A stretch of 64,000 nt of DNA from NCBI GenBank assembly GCA_964614575.1, contig CAZTLX010000002.1:1-64000 (forward strand). The letters run 5' to 3'. The stretch comes from JBGTLW01 sp964614575. GTDB lineage: Bacteria > Planctomycetota > Phycisphaerae > Phycisphaerales > Phycisphaeraceae. Under the pieces are notes generated by a model. That model saw only the letters and a list, made by a program, of their open reading frames with translations. It had not been told where the DNA came from and did not search any database. A program made the translations under genes and the position numbers. This document shows, one piece after another, positions 51,211 through 60,635 of the stretch (the first letter of the stretch is position 1; each line of letters opens with the position of its first letter).

Positions 51211-52275
51211 ATGAGTTATAGGCCTGCCGAGAATCGTTATGAATGCCCCCCGCAGTGGTTCCGCAATTGCGGCCGCAGCGGACTCAAACTCCCCGCGATC
51301 TCGCTGGGGTGTTGGCACAACTTCGGCGACCCGGGGACGGACGCCGCGAAGCACACCGATGAAGCGTCGATGCACGCTAACGCACAGGCGATGCTCTTCG
51401 CCGCGTTCGACCACGGCATCACGCACTTCGACCTGGCGAATAACTACGGCCCTGCCCCCGGAAGTGCTGAAGCAAGGGTCGGCCGTATCTTAAGAGAAGA
51501 CTTCCGCGGGTACCGCGATGAGTTGATCATCTCGACCAAAGCCGGGTACCGGATGTGGCCCGGGCCGTATGGCGAGTGGGGGTCGCGCAAATCCCTGCTC
51601 GCTTCGCTCGATCAATCGCTGCAGCGCCTGCAACTGGATTACGTGGACATCTTCTACTCCCACCGGCCGGACAAACCGGTGGAAGAGGGCGGCACGCCGC
51701 TGGAGGAAACGCTGGGCGCGCTCGACCACGCGGTGCGTCTCGGCAAGACGTTGTACACCGGCATTTCCAGCTACAGCGCCGCCCACACGCTGGAAGTGAT
51801 GCGCATCTGCGAACGAGACGGGCTGATCAAGCCGATCATCCACCAGCCGAACTACTCCATGCTCAACCGTGGGATCGAGCCGGAGTTGCTGCCGGTGTGC
51901 CATGAGATGGGTCTGGGCACGATCGCGTTCTGTCCGCTGGCGCAGGGCCTGCTGACCCATAAGTATCTCGGGGGCATCCCCGATGATTCGCGAGCCGCGT
52001 CGTCGTCGGGGTTCCTCAAGCGTGAGGGCGTGAAGCCGGAGGTCATCGCTCGCATCGAGAAACTCAACGGCATCGCGCAGCAGCGCGGGCAGAGCCTGGC
52101 ACAGATGGCGTTGTCCTGGGTGCTGCGTGACCAGGGCATGGGCCGCGGCGCGGTGACGACGGCTCTGATCGGTGCGTCGCGCCCGGGTCAGATCACCGAG
52201 AATGTCGCGGCGGCGGAAAAGACCGCGTTCAGCACGCAAGATCTCGCTGCGATCGATGCGGCTTTGGCGGGGTGA
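51211..52275 (+). CDS. Aldo/keto reductase (YghZ-like)
   Basis: A 354-residue NADPH-dependent reductase. Catalytic set: Asp/Tyr in FDLANNYGPAPGSAE, Lys in ISTKAGYRMWPGPYGEWGSRKSLLASLDQSL, His in FYSHRPDKPVEEGGTPLEETLGAL; the cofactor-binding end is VTTALIGASRPGQITENVAA. The WPGPYGEWGSRK loop is typical of the YghZ (glyceraldehyde-3-phosphate reductase) subfamily. It lies between PhyH and a sulfatase on the same strand. Confidence 0.92.
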   Translation: MSYRPAENRYECPPQWFRNCGRSGLKLPAISLGCWHNFGDPGTDAAKHTDEASMHANAQAMLFAAFDHGITHFDLANNYGPAPGSAEARVGRILREDFRGYRDELIISTKAGYRMWPGPYGEWGSRKSLLASLDQSLQRLQLDYVDIFYSHRPDKPVEEGGTPLEETLGALDHAVRLGKTLYTGISSYSAAHTLEVMRICERDGLIKPIIHQPNYSMLNRGIEPELLPVCHEMGLGTIAFCPLAQGLLTHKYLGGIPDDSRAASSSGFLKREGVKPEVIARIEKLNGIAQQRGQSLAQMALSWVLRDQGMGRGAVTTALIGASRPGQITENVAAAEKTAFSTQDLAAIDAALAG

Positions 52276-52319
52276 GAGGAGCAGTTGTCGTCCGTGTGAC
52301 ACGCCGCTAATGTCGCGGC

Positions 52320-53378
52320 ATGAAAGAGGGGCCGCGCAACCTGCTGCTGATCATCTGCGACGACCTGAACACCAGCCTCGATCGCTACGGCCCGCGGCCC
52401 GCCTATACCCCCAACCTCGACCGACTCGCCGCGCGCGGCGTGCGCTTCACGCGCGCATACTGCCAGAGCCCGTTGTGTACGCCCTCACGCGCTTCGATGC
52501 TCAGCGGGCTGCGGCCGGACCGCACCGGCGTACACACGCTCAGAGAAAATCAGTTCACGATCAATCCCGACACCGTCACGCTGCCGCGGCTGCTGCGTGA
52601 CCGTGGCTTTTTCACCGCCCGCAGCGGGAAGGTGTTTCACAAGGGCGTGCCCGACGGGGTCTGCTCCCGAGGGCCGGGCATGGATGACCCTCATGCGTGG
52701 TGCGAGCGCTGCGAGCCGATCGGCTACGAACTCAACGTCAACGGCCAGATCGTCAGCCCGGTGTCGTACCAGGCCTACCCCGCCGGTGCGGGCGGGGCTT
52801 TGACGTGGCTGATCGCCGACGACCGCAAGGATGAGCAGCACCATGATGTGAACGTCGCAGCGGATATAGCGAGGTGGGTCCAGTCGCCGCGTGATCCGCC
52901 GTGGATGCTGGCCGCGGGGTTTGCCCGGCCGCATGTGCCGCTGGTCGCGCCGCGGCGGTGCTTCGAACTTTATGACGACAGCGCGTTCACCGTGCCATCG
53001 CGCGATGTGTCGGCGCTGCGCGATCGGCCGGGCCAGTATGCGTCGTGGTTCGGTGCGGATGTGCCGATCGACGACGAAGCGCTTGCCGGCTTCATCCACG
53101 CGTATTACGCCAGCGTCAGCTTCATCGACGAGCAGGTGGGGCGGTTGCTCGATGCGCTCGACGACTCGGGACAGTCTGACAACACGCTGGTCGTGTTTAC
53201 GGCCGATCACGGATATCAGCTCGGGGAGCATGGTTTGTTTTTCAAGCGTTTCCTTTACGAAGAATCGATCCGTGTGCCGGTGATCATCGTCGACCCCTCG
53301 CGGCCGGATGGACACGGCCAGTCGCTCGATGAGCCGGTCGAACTGCTTGCCACGAATCTGCCTTGGCCGGCACCTTGA
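52320..53378 (+). CDS. Sulfatase (iduronate-sulfatase-like), C-terminally truncated
   Basis: A 352-residue S1 sulfatase. Metal DD at residues 14-15 in LLIICDDLN, formylglycine motif C53-T-P-S-R57, SGKVFHKG, PHVPLVAPRR and the metal motif FTADHGYQLGEH. Iduronate-2-sulfatase-like relatives are 450-500 residues; here the frame stops shortly after VIIVDPSRPDGHGQSLDEPVEL, exactly where the 'VELVDLYPTL' helix and the C-terminal domain should follow, and the last residues NLPWPAP are not family-like. The gene has probably lost its C-terminus by deletion or frame change, so activity is doubtful. It converges on the GH81 gene. Confidence 0.85.
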   Translation: MKEGPRNLLLIICDDLNTSLDRYGPRPAYTPNLDRLAARGVRFTRAYCQSPLCTPSRASMLSGLRPDRTGVHTLRENQFTINPDTVTLPRLLRDRGFFTARSGKVFHKGVPDGVCSRGPGMDDPHAWCERCEPIGYELNVNGQIVSPVSYQAYPAGAGGALTWLIADDRKDEQHHDVNVAADIARWVQSPRDPPWMLAAGFARPHVPLVAPRRCFELYDDSAFTVPSRDVSALRDRPGQYASWFGADVPIDDEALAGFIHAYYASVSFIDEQVGRLLDALDDSGQSDNTLVVFTADHGYQLGEHGLFFKRFLYEESIRVPVIIVDPSRPDGHGQSLDEPVELLATNLPWPAP

Positions 53379-53420
53379 TAAGCGGGGCAGAGCACGCGGT
53401 TACTCGCGTTGGCGATGTCT

Positions 53421-55730
53421 TTACTCGGCCGGAAGCTGGGCGACGATGCGTGATCGCGCTGGAACCACCGCGGTGTGCAACCGGCGGTCGCCGGCCCAGA
53501 CGTTGACCGCCGCACCCTTCGCCCCGAGGTTGTAGGCGACGAGCCGACGCGCCCCGGCGTCATCGAGATAGACCGCAGCGGTCGGCCAGTCGGTGCGGCA
53601 GGTGGCGTCGACGCGGCCGAGCTGCGCGAGGTGGTGCGCGTAGAGGTGGACCAGCCCGGCGACATAGTGCTCGCGGGCCATCTTGTTTTCTTCCGCGAAC
53701 CAACGCGCGTGCTGATCGGCGACGGCCGGCGCATCGAATAGCGCCTGATACGCAAGGATGAGGTTGCCCAAGTCGGGGCCGATCGACTCGGCGTCGCCGG
53801 GGCCCTCCTTGGTTTCACGCTCGGCCCACATGGTTTGCAGCCACCGCCGCGCCGCCTCCGGGTCGCGGGCGAGATAGCTGAGGATCGGCGAGGGCGGCAC
53901 CCACTGGATGGCGTACACCCACGCCGGGTCGCCGGAAAAATAGGTGCCGTAAACCTGACCGCCGGACCACACCATGCCCACGGCCCCGTGCTCCCACGTC
54001 GCCGGCCAGTTCTCCTGTTTCCAGTCGAACCAGTACTCGAGCGTTGCGCGCGACTCGATCGCGTAGCCCATCGCGCCGGTCGCGGTCATCTGTTCATCGC
54101 CGAGAGCCTGACCGAGGAAGATCAGCCCCGCCCAGCCCTGCATCGCTTCGGAGCTGGACTCCTGGTTGTTGCCCCCGGCGGAGCTGAGGCCGCCGGCCCA
54201 GGAGTGCCCGGCCCAAGGGTCGAAGGCCCGCAGGCGGGGCAGGTCGCCGTCGCGCCGCCAGCCGGCGTAGTTTTCGGCGAGCAGGCGCAGCATCGGGCCG
54301 TAGTCCGCGACGAATTGCGGGTCGTGCAGCGCGAGCGTTCCGGCGGCGCAGAGGAAGTAGCCGTAGTGGAAGTGGTGATCGTTGAAGCCCTCGGAGCCGT
54401 AGCTCGGGTTCACGCCGACCAGCGCACCCCACTTCGGGTACCGCGCAAAGTAACGGTCGTCCTCGCCGGGCGTGTAGGTAAACCAGTTCGCCAACTCGGC
54501 GCGCACGGCGTCGAAAAGCGTCTCGGCAACGGGCATTTCGTAATCGTGTGCGGCCAATGCGTAGCGTGTGGCACGCCAGATGTCTTTGCCGCCCCAGTAG
54601 GTGTCGGTGGCGAAGCGAAGCCGTTCCTGGGCGTAACCTTGGGTGAAGTATGCGGTACGCTCGGCGAGGGCATTGTCGCGCGCCGCCATGGGCCAATGTG
54701 GAAGCACACCTTCGAACGGATAGGTGATCTCGAAGCGCTCGCCCGACGCGAGGCGCAGTTTGCCACGGATGGTGGTAAAGCTGCCCGCTTCCTGGCTAGG
54801 CTCAAAATTGCGCGTCGTTTCGCGCAGGTGGTGGGGCAGCCAACCTTGCAACGCCTTGGTACCGCGGCCGAGCAACGCATCGGGCGTGATCGCCCAGGTG
54901 GTGACCACGCGGCTTGCCGACGGTTCGTAGCGCCAGTCGAAGCGCGTGTCCGCCGGCCGCACAACCGCGTGTTGCGCATAAAAGTCGAGAAAATCCGAAG
55001 AAGGCAAAGCGGTGACCGCCAGGAAGCGGTGCTTGGGGTCGAGCTTGAACACGACGCGATCGCCATCCCGTGCCGCCTGCGAATTCGGCGACATGACCAC
55101 TGCCCACCAGCGCTCGGCGTGGTTGAATGCCATCGCGCGGGCCATAGCCCCACCCGGCAAGCGGACACTTGTCGGGCGCAGCTCGACGGACGCGGGCAAT
55201 TCCAGGGTCGGCTGCAGACCGGCGGTGTAGCGCAGCCAGACGGTTGGCATACCGTGTGCCAGCGTCACATCGATCGCTCGCCCACCGTCGTCGGGCAGCC
55301 TCAGGTCCACCGACCAGTCGCCCCAACCGGTAACGCGGCACTCGGTGGGCGCAAAGCTTTCGGCCGCGAATAGCAGCGGGTACTCGCGGACCAGATCGCG
55401 GCCGTCGTCGGTCGGTCGCGTCGGATAGAAGATCGCCACGCCGTTCTGGTCGGCGCGGGCCATGAGCGGGTGAGCCCACAACTCACCGGCCCAGCGTTGC
55501 GCTATCGCGTCGGTCCACCAGTCGTTGGTGGGGATCGGCCGATCGCCCGCATCAATAAACGTTTGCCGCGAGGCGAAGTCGCGCATCGCCTGCGGGGCAT
55601 GGTCGGGTACATCCGCGGCGTAGCTACCTTGACCGGCGGCGACGGCTGCGGGTTGCCCGGACGCCCCGGGCGGGGCAAGCATCGATCCGACGACGATCAT
55701 GGCGTAGAGCGCGCGGGGAAGGTTGAGCAT
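53421..55730 (-). CDS. GH81 endo-beta-1,3-glucanase (laminarinase)
   Basis: A 769-residue secreted enzyme that hydrolyses beta-1,3-glucan. Signal peptide (YAMIVVGSMLAPPGASG), the GH81 N-terminal motif PIPTNDWWTDAIAQRW, and the catalytic domain with DHHFHYGYFLCAAGTLAL (catalytic Asp, near 447), GHSWAGGLSSAGGNNQESSSEAMQGWAGL (Glu, near 525; cited in parts). A C-terminal domain follows. It lies at the downstream end of the minus-strand beta-glucan locus. Confidence 0.93.
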   Translation of the reverse strand: MLNLPRALYAMIVVGSMLAPPGASGQPAAVAAGQGSYAADVPDHAPQAMRDFASRQTFIDAGDRPIPTNDWWTDAIAQRWAGELWAHPLMARADQNGVAIFYPTRPTDDGRDLVREYPLLFAAESFAPTECRVTGWGDWSVDLRLPDDGGRAIDVTLAHGMPTVWLRYTAGLQPTLELPASVELRPTSVRLPGGAMARAMAFNHAERWWAVVMSPNSQAARDGDRVVFKLDPKHRFLAVTALPSSDFLDFYAQHAVVRPADTRFDWRYEPSASRVVTTWAITPDALLGRGTKALQGWLPHHLRETTRNFEPSQEAGSFTTIRGKLRLASGERFEITYPFEGVLPHWPMAARDNALAERTAYFTQGYAQERLRFATDTYWGGKDIWRATRYALAAHDYEMPVAETLFDAVRAELANWFTYTPGEDDRYFARYPKWGALVGVNPSYGSEGFNDHHFHYGYFLCAAGTLALHDPQFVADYGPMLRLLAENYAGWRRDGDLPRLRAFDPWAGHSWAGGLSSAGGNNQESSSEAMQGWAGLIFLGQALGDEQMTATGAMGYAIESRATLEYWFDWKQENWPATWEHGAVGMVWSGGQVYGTYFSGDPAWVYAIQWVPPSPILSYLARDPEAARRWLQTMWAERETKEGPGDAESIGPDLGNLILAYQALFDAPAVADQHARWFAEENKMAREHYVAGLVHLYAHHLAQLGRVDATCRTDWPTAAVYLDDAGARRLVAYNLGAKGAAVNVWAGDRRLHTAVVPARSRIVAQLPAE

Positions 55731-55836
55731 GATGGTTATTTCGCATCGCGGGCGCTGCGGCCGCCCTTTCACATTCCACCGACGACGACGCGGGCGGCTT
55801 CGTCATGGAAGCGAAGCGGGGGAGGCCTGAGGTTGA

Positions 55837-57621
55837 TTACTCGAAACGGATGTTGTCGAGGAAGAAGGTGAGGCTGTCGCCTTGCGCGCCGGCGGTCCAT
55901 CGGAAGCCGGTCTTGATGCGCGACAGGTCTTTGCCTTCGACATCGATGCTGAATTCCTGCCACTGATCGGTCAGGGTGAATTCCTGCATGGCGGTGCCGG
56001 TGTCGGGGAACTTCGCATCGGCACCCAGCGCGCCGAATCCGACGCTGATCTTTTCGCCACCCTTCTCGCCGCGGGCGTGAAAGACGAGTTTCTTCGCGCC
56101 CGAGAGGTCGAACCCGCCGGGCAGGTCACCCCAGTCGTTGGCCGGGTGCTGCCAGACCACGCCGCCCCAGCCGCTGTTCTTCTCGAAGCTGGCCCGCAGG
56201 CAGGTCTCACCCTTGAACGGCTGGATGCGCGAGTTCTCGTCCATCTTCACGAAGTCGTAGTCGCCCATATAGCCGGAGGGGATGTAGTTGGGCTCGGCCT
56301 TGCCGTCGCCGTAGATCACGAACGGGATGTTGCCCGCCACACCCTTGGGGCCCTTGGCCTCGCCCCTGACCAGCAGTGGGTGATTGGCCATCGCACTGCC
56401 GCCCTTGCCGTCACGCACGAAGGCGTACACGCGGTATTTGCCCGGCTCGGTAGGCATGGTCAGCGTTGCGCCGGTCTTTGTCGCGTCGCTGATCGCGTCG
56501 GGGAACTGAGGCGGGGCGGCCTGGTAGTCGCCGCCGGTGAAGTAGTCCGACACCTCGGCGTAGAGCCGCCATTCGATCTGCAGCGCATCGCCTTCGGGGT
56601 CCGATGTCTGCAGGGTCACCTCGACCTTGCCGCCCGGCTCGACCGCTTCGGCCGTCACCTTCAGCGGCTCAACCACGGGACACAGGTTCGCCGGCTTCTG
56701 GCCCGTCCACGCCTCGGTCATCGCGTCGACCGCGGCGGTCTTGCTGCCGTCAGACGCGAACATGCCATACCACGTCGCGGTCGCTTCCTGCTTGAAGCCC
56801 CAGGTGAACGCAAACGAGCCGAGGCATAGCGGGTCGGCCTTCAATGTTTCGTAGGCCTTGGCGTAGATCGCGCCCTTCTGCGTGCTGGTCAGTTCCTCGA
56901 CGGCACCGAAGCTGTTGCGGCCGATCTCCCACGTGCCCGGCGGGCCGAACTCCGTGACGAGGTAGGGCTTGGTGCCGCCGGCCTCACGGTAGCGCTGCGG
57001 GATGGACGTCACCCCGCCGTAGCTGTTGATGCCAACGATATCGATATCCGGGCACAGCTTATGGATGCTGCTGACACGTGCGCCGCCGATCTCGGCGACG
57101 ACGGTCATCGTCGGGTGGTCGGGGTCCAGCCGCTTGACCAGCGCGGCGCACGCCTGGATGTGCGACCAGATCGCGGCGTTGTTGCCATCGCCGAAGCCCT
57201 CCATCTCGTTGCCCAGCGCCCAGGCGAGCACCGCGGGGTGGTCCTTGAACTTCTCGACCGACTCGCGCACCTTCGCGTATTGCTCGGCGACCTGCTCGGG
57301 ATTGGAATAGTCGAAGCCGTGGCGTTCGTGACCAAACCAGATGCCCAGGATCACCTTGAGCCCGAGTTTCTCGGCTTCATCGAGCTTGGCTTGCGTGTCG
57401 TCGCCGACGCCCCAGGTGCGGAAGGTGTTGCCACCCGCCTCGACGAGTTGGGGCTTGGACGCGTCGCCGCCGGCCCCCTTGACGTAATAAGGCTCGCCTT
57501 CGACCAGCAGCGTGGCCTTCTCGCCGTCCTGTTGGAGCGTGACCTTCGCGGCCCAGCCGGGTGCCGCAACGAGTGTGATGGCGAGCCACAGACCGAGCAG
57601 ACGAGATAGCGCTAAGGGCAT
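55837..57621 (-). CDS. Clan-A TIM-barrel glycoside hydrolase with C-terminal carbohydrate-binding-like domain
   Basis: A 594-residue exported protein. Signal peptide (LLGLWLAITLVAAPGWA), then a GH2-type catalytic barrel: YYVKGAGGDASKPQLVEAGG, GNTFRTWG, acid/base Glu in AVLAWALGNEMEG, nucleophile Glu in PYLVTEFGPPGTWE. A beta-sandwich follows, and the last ~150 residues (KGETCLRASF...DLSGAKKLVFHARGEKGGEKISVGFG...FSIDVEGKDLSRIKTGFRWTAG...FFLDNIRFE) look like a CBM. The exact family cannot be set; action on beta-1,3-glucan oligomers is suggested by the GH81 neighbour. Confidence 0.85.
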   Translation of the reverse strand: MPLALSRLLGLWLAITLVAAPGWAAKVTLQQDGEKATLLVEGEPYYVKGAGGDASKPQLVEAGGNTFRTWGVGDDTQAKLDEAEKLGLKVILGIWFGHERHGFDYSNPEQVAEQYAKVRESVEKFKDHPAVLAWALGNEMEGFGDGNNAAIWSHIQACAALVKRLDPDHPTMTVVAEIGGARVSSIHKLCPDIDIVGINSYGGVTSIPQRYREAGGTKPYLVTEFGPPGTWEIGRNSFGAVEELTSTQKGAIYAKAYETLKADPLCLGSFAFTWGFKQEATATWYGMFASDGSKTAAVDAMTEAWTGQKPANLCPVVEPLKVTAEAVEPGGKVEVTLQTSDPEGDALQIEWRLYAEVSDYFTGGDYQAAPPQFPDAISDATKTGATLTMPTEPGKYRVYAFVRDGKGGSAMANHPLLVRGEAKGPKGVAGNIPFVIYGDGKAEPNYIPSGYMGDYDFVKMDENSRIQPFKGETCLRASFEKNSGWGGVVWQHPANDWGDLPGGFDLSGAKKLVFHARGEKGGEKISVGFGALGADAKFPDTGTAMQEFTLTDQWQEFSIDVEGKDLSRIKTGFRWTAGAQGDSLTFFLDNIRFE

Positions 57622-57667
57622 TGCAAAGCTTTCCGTTTGAGGATCGAGCAAATCGGGTGAGATCGGA

Positions 57668-58438
57668 TTACCAGGCGGTGACGTAGTTGCCTTTGGTCAG
57701 GCCGTACTTGCGGGCGTTTTCGGCGTGGCCATCGAGAAACGAAGCGGCGGTGGCCTCATCGCTGGCGTGGCGGTAGCGGACGCCGGACGGGCCACCGGTC
57801 GCGTCCACGTCGGCGGCCTCGACGTAGATCGCGTCGTCGAGGGCGTGGCCGTTGCTGTAGAACCAGCTACGGATGTTGAAACCCCACGTCTGCTTCGGCA
57901 GCCCATCGCCCTCGTAGCCCGAGATGTCGCCGAACGGGTCGGTAAAGATCCATGCCCCCCACGGCTGGTTGAGGCGGCCGTCACTCATCATCAGGCCGCG
58001 ACTCGCATTGACGATGTTGTCCACCCGCCAAGGTGCGGTGTTGATCCCGTACACCCAGACCAATGCGTTCTTGCTGAACGCGTAGGTGATCGGTGGCTCG
58101 GGGTCGGTCATGAATGACAACCGAGGCGCGGTCGGGCAGGTCCAGATCGGCGACTGACCATCTTCGATCTCGCGGCTGATGTTGTAGTCGTCGAGGGTGC
58201 GGTCGATCTTGTCCATCTGAGGCAAGACACCGCTGTTCTCGGTGGCGTACACATGGATCGCGATGGCGATCTGCCGCTGGTTGTTCATGCAGGACATCCC
58301 ACGCGCCGCCTCGCGGGCACCCTGCAGCGCGGGCAGGAGCAGGGCGATCAGCAGCGCAATGATGCTGATCACCACGAGCAATTCGATCAGCGTAAAGCCT
58401 CTTCGATCGCGTCGGGTGTTGGCGGGGAGATGGTTCAT
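57668..58438 (-). CDS. Prepilin-like protein (beta-glucan locus)
   Basis: A 256-residue pseudopilin-like protein with prepilin cleavage motif RRGFTLIELLVVISIIALL, identical in this core to the protein at 43867. It ends with YRHASDEATAASFLDGHAENA, a variant of the H-X9-DG ending with two extra residues. The Met at 58438 fits the family. It lies between the PEP-CTERM gene (beyond an intrinsic terminator) and the TIM-barrel hydrolase gene. Confidence 0.92.
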   Translation of the reverse strand: MNHLPANTRRDRRGFTLIELLVVISIIALLIALLLPALQGAREAARGMSCMNNQRQIAIAIHVYATENSGVLPQMDKIDRTLDDYNISREIEDGQSPIWTCPTAPRLSFMTDPEPPITYAFSKNALVWVYGINTAPWRVDNIVNASRGLMMSDGRLNQPWGAWIFTDPFGDISGYEGDGLPKQTWGFNIRSWFYSNGHALDDAIYVEAADVDATGGPSGVRYRHASDEATAASFLDGHAENARKYGLTKGNYVTAW

Positions 58439-58486
58439 GCTGATACCCCAGGTCGCGGAGGGTCTGATGCGTGTGCGTGCATGGGC

Positions 58487-58520
58487 AAAAAGGAGCCCGG
58501 CGAACACTGGGTCGCCGGGC
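58487..58520 (-). terminator. Intrinsic terminator of the PEP-CTERM gene
   Basis: On the minus strand GCCCGGCGA (58520-58512) pairs with TCGCCGGGC (58503-58495), 9 bp with an 8-base loop, followed by TCC and a run of five T (58491-58487). It lies 18 bp after the PEP-CTERM stop, so the abundant surface-protein message can end before the enzyme genes, with partial read-through likely. Confidence 0.88.
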
Positions 58521-58537
58521 CCCGGCCGGGGAATGTT

Positions 58538-59467
58538 TCAGGCGTGCCGACGGCGGTTGAGGATCAGGAGGCCTCCAAGCCCCATCAGCGCGAGGGAGGC
58601 GGGTTCGGGGATGAGCGTCACGTTCACGCCGCCGTTGCTCTCGGTGACGAGGAACGCCGCGGCGTCGGTGACGCCGTTCACCTGGATCGTGCTGTTGGTC
58701 AGGAAGTTGTCGCTGTCGAGTTCTGCCGCGGTGTAGTTCTCGAACCGGAGCAGGCCGGTGGACCCGCTGGTGAAGTTGAGCGACTTGGTGCCGGCGTCGC
58801 CGCCGTAGAAGCCCGAGTAGACACCCGAGCCGTCCAGCACGATGGTGCCGCCGGTGAACAGGATGCTGCCGGGGCCGTCGGCGAAGGAGATCAGGTTGCC
58901 GACACTCAGGGTGCCGGCGGACATGGTGAAGGTTTCGACGGGCTTGAACTCGTTGGCGACGTTGACGGTGCCGCCGGTGATGTTCAGCGCGCCGGTGGCG
59001 GTGGCCTCGTAAATGAAGTTCCCGTTGAAGTTGGCGGTGCCGGCGGAGACAGAGATGGTTGTGGCGGCGTTGCGGACGATGTTGCCGGACGTGCCTTGGT
59101 TGAACGTGCCGCCGGCGACGACGAGATTGCCCCCGCCGAGTTGGATCCACGCCCCGCCATCGACCTGCGTCCAGCTTCCGCCGTTGATCTCCAGCGTGCC
59201 GCCGTTGTTGATGGCGATGTCGCCGCCGGGGGTGTAGGTCACATCACCGGAGTTGATCGTGGCGGTGCCGCCGCCGGCCGTGTTGGGCACGTTGCCCCCG
59301 CTCCAGTTGGTGCCGACGGTGTACTCGCCGCTGTCACCGGTGCCCCCGGGGCCGATCCAGGTTTCCGCCAGCGCGGGCGTGGCGGTGAGGGCGGCGGCGG
59401 TCATCAGTGCGGTGGCGGCAAAACGGTGAGAGTCAAGCAGGCGGGTCATGGTGGTGTTCCTTTTCAT
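58538..59467 (-). CDS. PEP-CTERM surface protein with autotransporter-like beta-repeat region
   Basis: A 309-residue exported protein: signal peptide (AATALMTAAALTATPALA), then a Gly/Thr/Asn-rich region of short repeats (NNGGTLEINGGSWTQVDGG; GGGNLVVAGGTFNQG; GALNITGGTVNVANE; GTLSVGNLISFADG) typical of beta-helix or autotransporter-like fibres, and the tail PEPASLALMGLGGLL-ILNRRR. A GGAGG site is 7 bases upstream of the ATG at 59467. Likely exosortase-processed and surface-exposed, perhaps binding the glucan. Confidence 0.9.
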   Translation of the reverse strand: MKRNTTMTRLLDSHRFAATALMTAAALTATPALAETWIGPGGTGDSGEYTVGTNWSGGNVPNTAGGGTATINSGDVTYTPGGDIAINNGGTLEINGGSWTQVDGGAWIQLGGGNLVVAGGTFNQGTSGNIVRNAATTISVSAGTANFNGNFIYEATATGALNITGGTVNVANEFKPVETFTMSAGTLSVGNLISFADGPGSILFTGGTIVLDGSGVYSGFYGGDAGTKSLNFTSGSTGLLRFENYTAAELDSDNFLTNSTIQVNGVTDAAAFLVTESNGGVNVTLIPEPASLALMGLGGLLILNRRRHA

Positions 59468-59547
59468 TACGAGTCCTCCGAACAAGAATTGAAACCTCGA
59501 TCACAGCGATATCCGGCGTTTACGTTAAGCGCCGGCGGCTTTTGGGG

Positions 59548-60585
59548 TTATCCGGGGCACGGCCCGGCCGAGTCGTGGACCTCCAGCCAGGTCTGCATCG
59601 ACCGCTGGATGGTCGGACGGTTGCCGCTTGGCCCAAGCGGGGACCATGCGGCGGACGGGCTTTCCTCGCCCAGCATCTCATTGAGCACCGAGAACGCTTC
59701 GCGGCCCATCTCCACCGCGTCCTGGCAGACCGCGGTCATCTCGGGGTACACCGTGTACCGCAACTCCGCGTCGTCGAAACCCACCACCGACAGGTCGTCG
59801 GGGACACGCACCCCTTGCTTGCGCGCTTCGGTCAGCGCGCCGACCGCGGTGTAAGGGTCGGTGATGAACACGGCCGATGGGCCCGGCGACATGCTCATCA
59901 GACGGCGGATCAACTGCGCGCCGCCCTCTCGCTGCGCGGGGGCCCGGATGGCCATGCGGTCGTCGTATTCGATGTCGGCGTGGGCGAGCGCGGCTTTGTA
60001 TCCGGCGAGACGATCGGCGTGGTCCGAATCATCCACAACGTTGAGACAGATCGCGATGCGCTGGTGCCCCAGGCCGATCAGGTGTTCGACCGCTTCCTGA
60101 CTGGTCTTGCGCGAGTCGCTGTAGAGGTAACTGACGGTCGGGGCGTCGATGCGCGAGCCGACCACCACTGCGGGGAAGCCTTCCTCGGCGATGGTGCGGC
60201 AGATGTCGATGGTGGAGGCGGTGGTGCGGAGCACGGCCCCGCGGATGCCCTTGCGCATGAACATCTGGGAGTAGGTTTCGTGGCGACGTCGGGCGCGGCG
60301 GGCGTCGAGCACCATCAGGTCGAAGCCGAACTCCTCCATGCCCAGCGCCATGCCGCGCATGAGGGCGGCGTCGAAGGGCGAGCCGAGCGACGACTCGCCG
60401 GTATAGACAAATGCGATGTTGGTGGTGGAACGCCGGCCGACGGACGCGACGTAGCGGGCCCGGTTGGCGGCGGCGAGCACCCGATCACGGGCATCATCGC
60501 TGACGCGGGGGTGGTTGTTGAGGACGCGCGAAACGGTCGTGGCGGAGACGCCGGCTTTTTTCGCGATGTCTCGGACCGATGCCAT
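59548..60585 (-). CDS. LacI-family regulator of the beta-glucan locus
   Basis: A 345-residue repressor. HTH SVRDIAKKAGVSATTVSRVLNNHP at the very N-terminus, hinge region, then the sensor (RGMALGMEEFGFDLMVLDA, GAVLRTTAS, AVVVGSRIDAP, RIAICLNVVDD, SAVFITDPYTAVGALTEARKQGVRVPDDLSVVGFDDAELRYTVYPEMTAV). It is the first gene of the minus-strand beta-glucan unit, 80 bp before the PEP-CTERM gene, and probably represses it and itself by an operator at 60636-60648. Confidence 0.93.
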   Translation of the reverse strand: MASVRDIAKKAGVSATTVSRVLNNHPRVSDDARDRVLAAANRARYVASVGRRSTTNIAFVYTGESSLGSPFDAALMRGMALGMEEFGFDLMVLDARRARRRHETYSQMFMRKGIRGAVLRTTASTIDICRTIAEEGFPAVVVGSRIDAPTVSYLYSDSRKTSQEAVEHLIGLGHQRIAICLNVVDDSDHADRLAGYKAALAHADIEYDDRMAIRAPAQREGGAQLIRRLMSMSPGPSAVFITDPYTAVGALTEARKQGVRVPDDLSVVGFDDAELRYTVYPEMTAVCQDAVEMGREAFSVLNEMLGEESPSAAWSPLGPSGNRPTIQRSMQTWLEVHDSAGPCPG

Positions 60586-60635
60586 GCGATGCGTCCCTTT
60601 CGGGCGAAGAACTGAAACATGTAAGGCACAATTTA

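Noticed and set aside
53392..53407. Small hairpin ACGCG-GTTACT-CGCGT between sulfatase and GH81 genes
   Set aside because: Only a 5-bp stem without a T-run; too weak to call a terminator.
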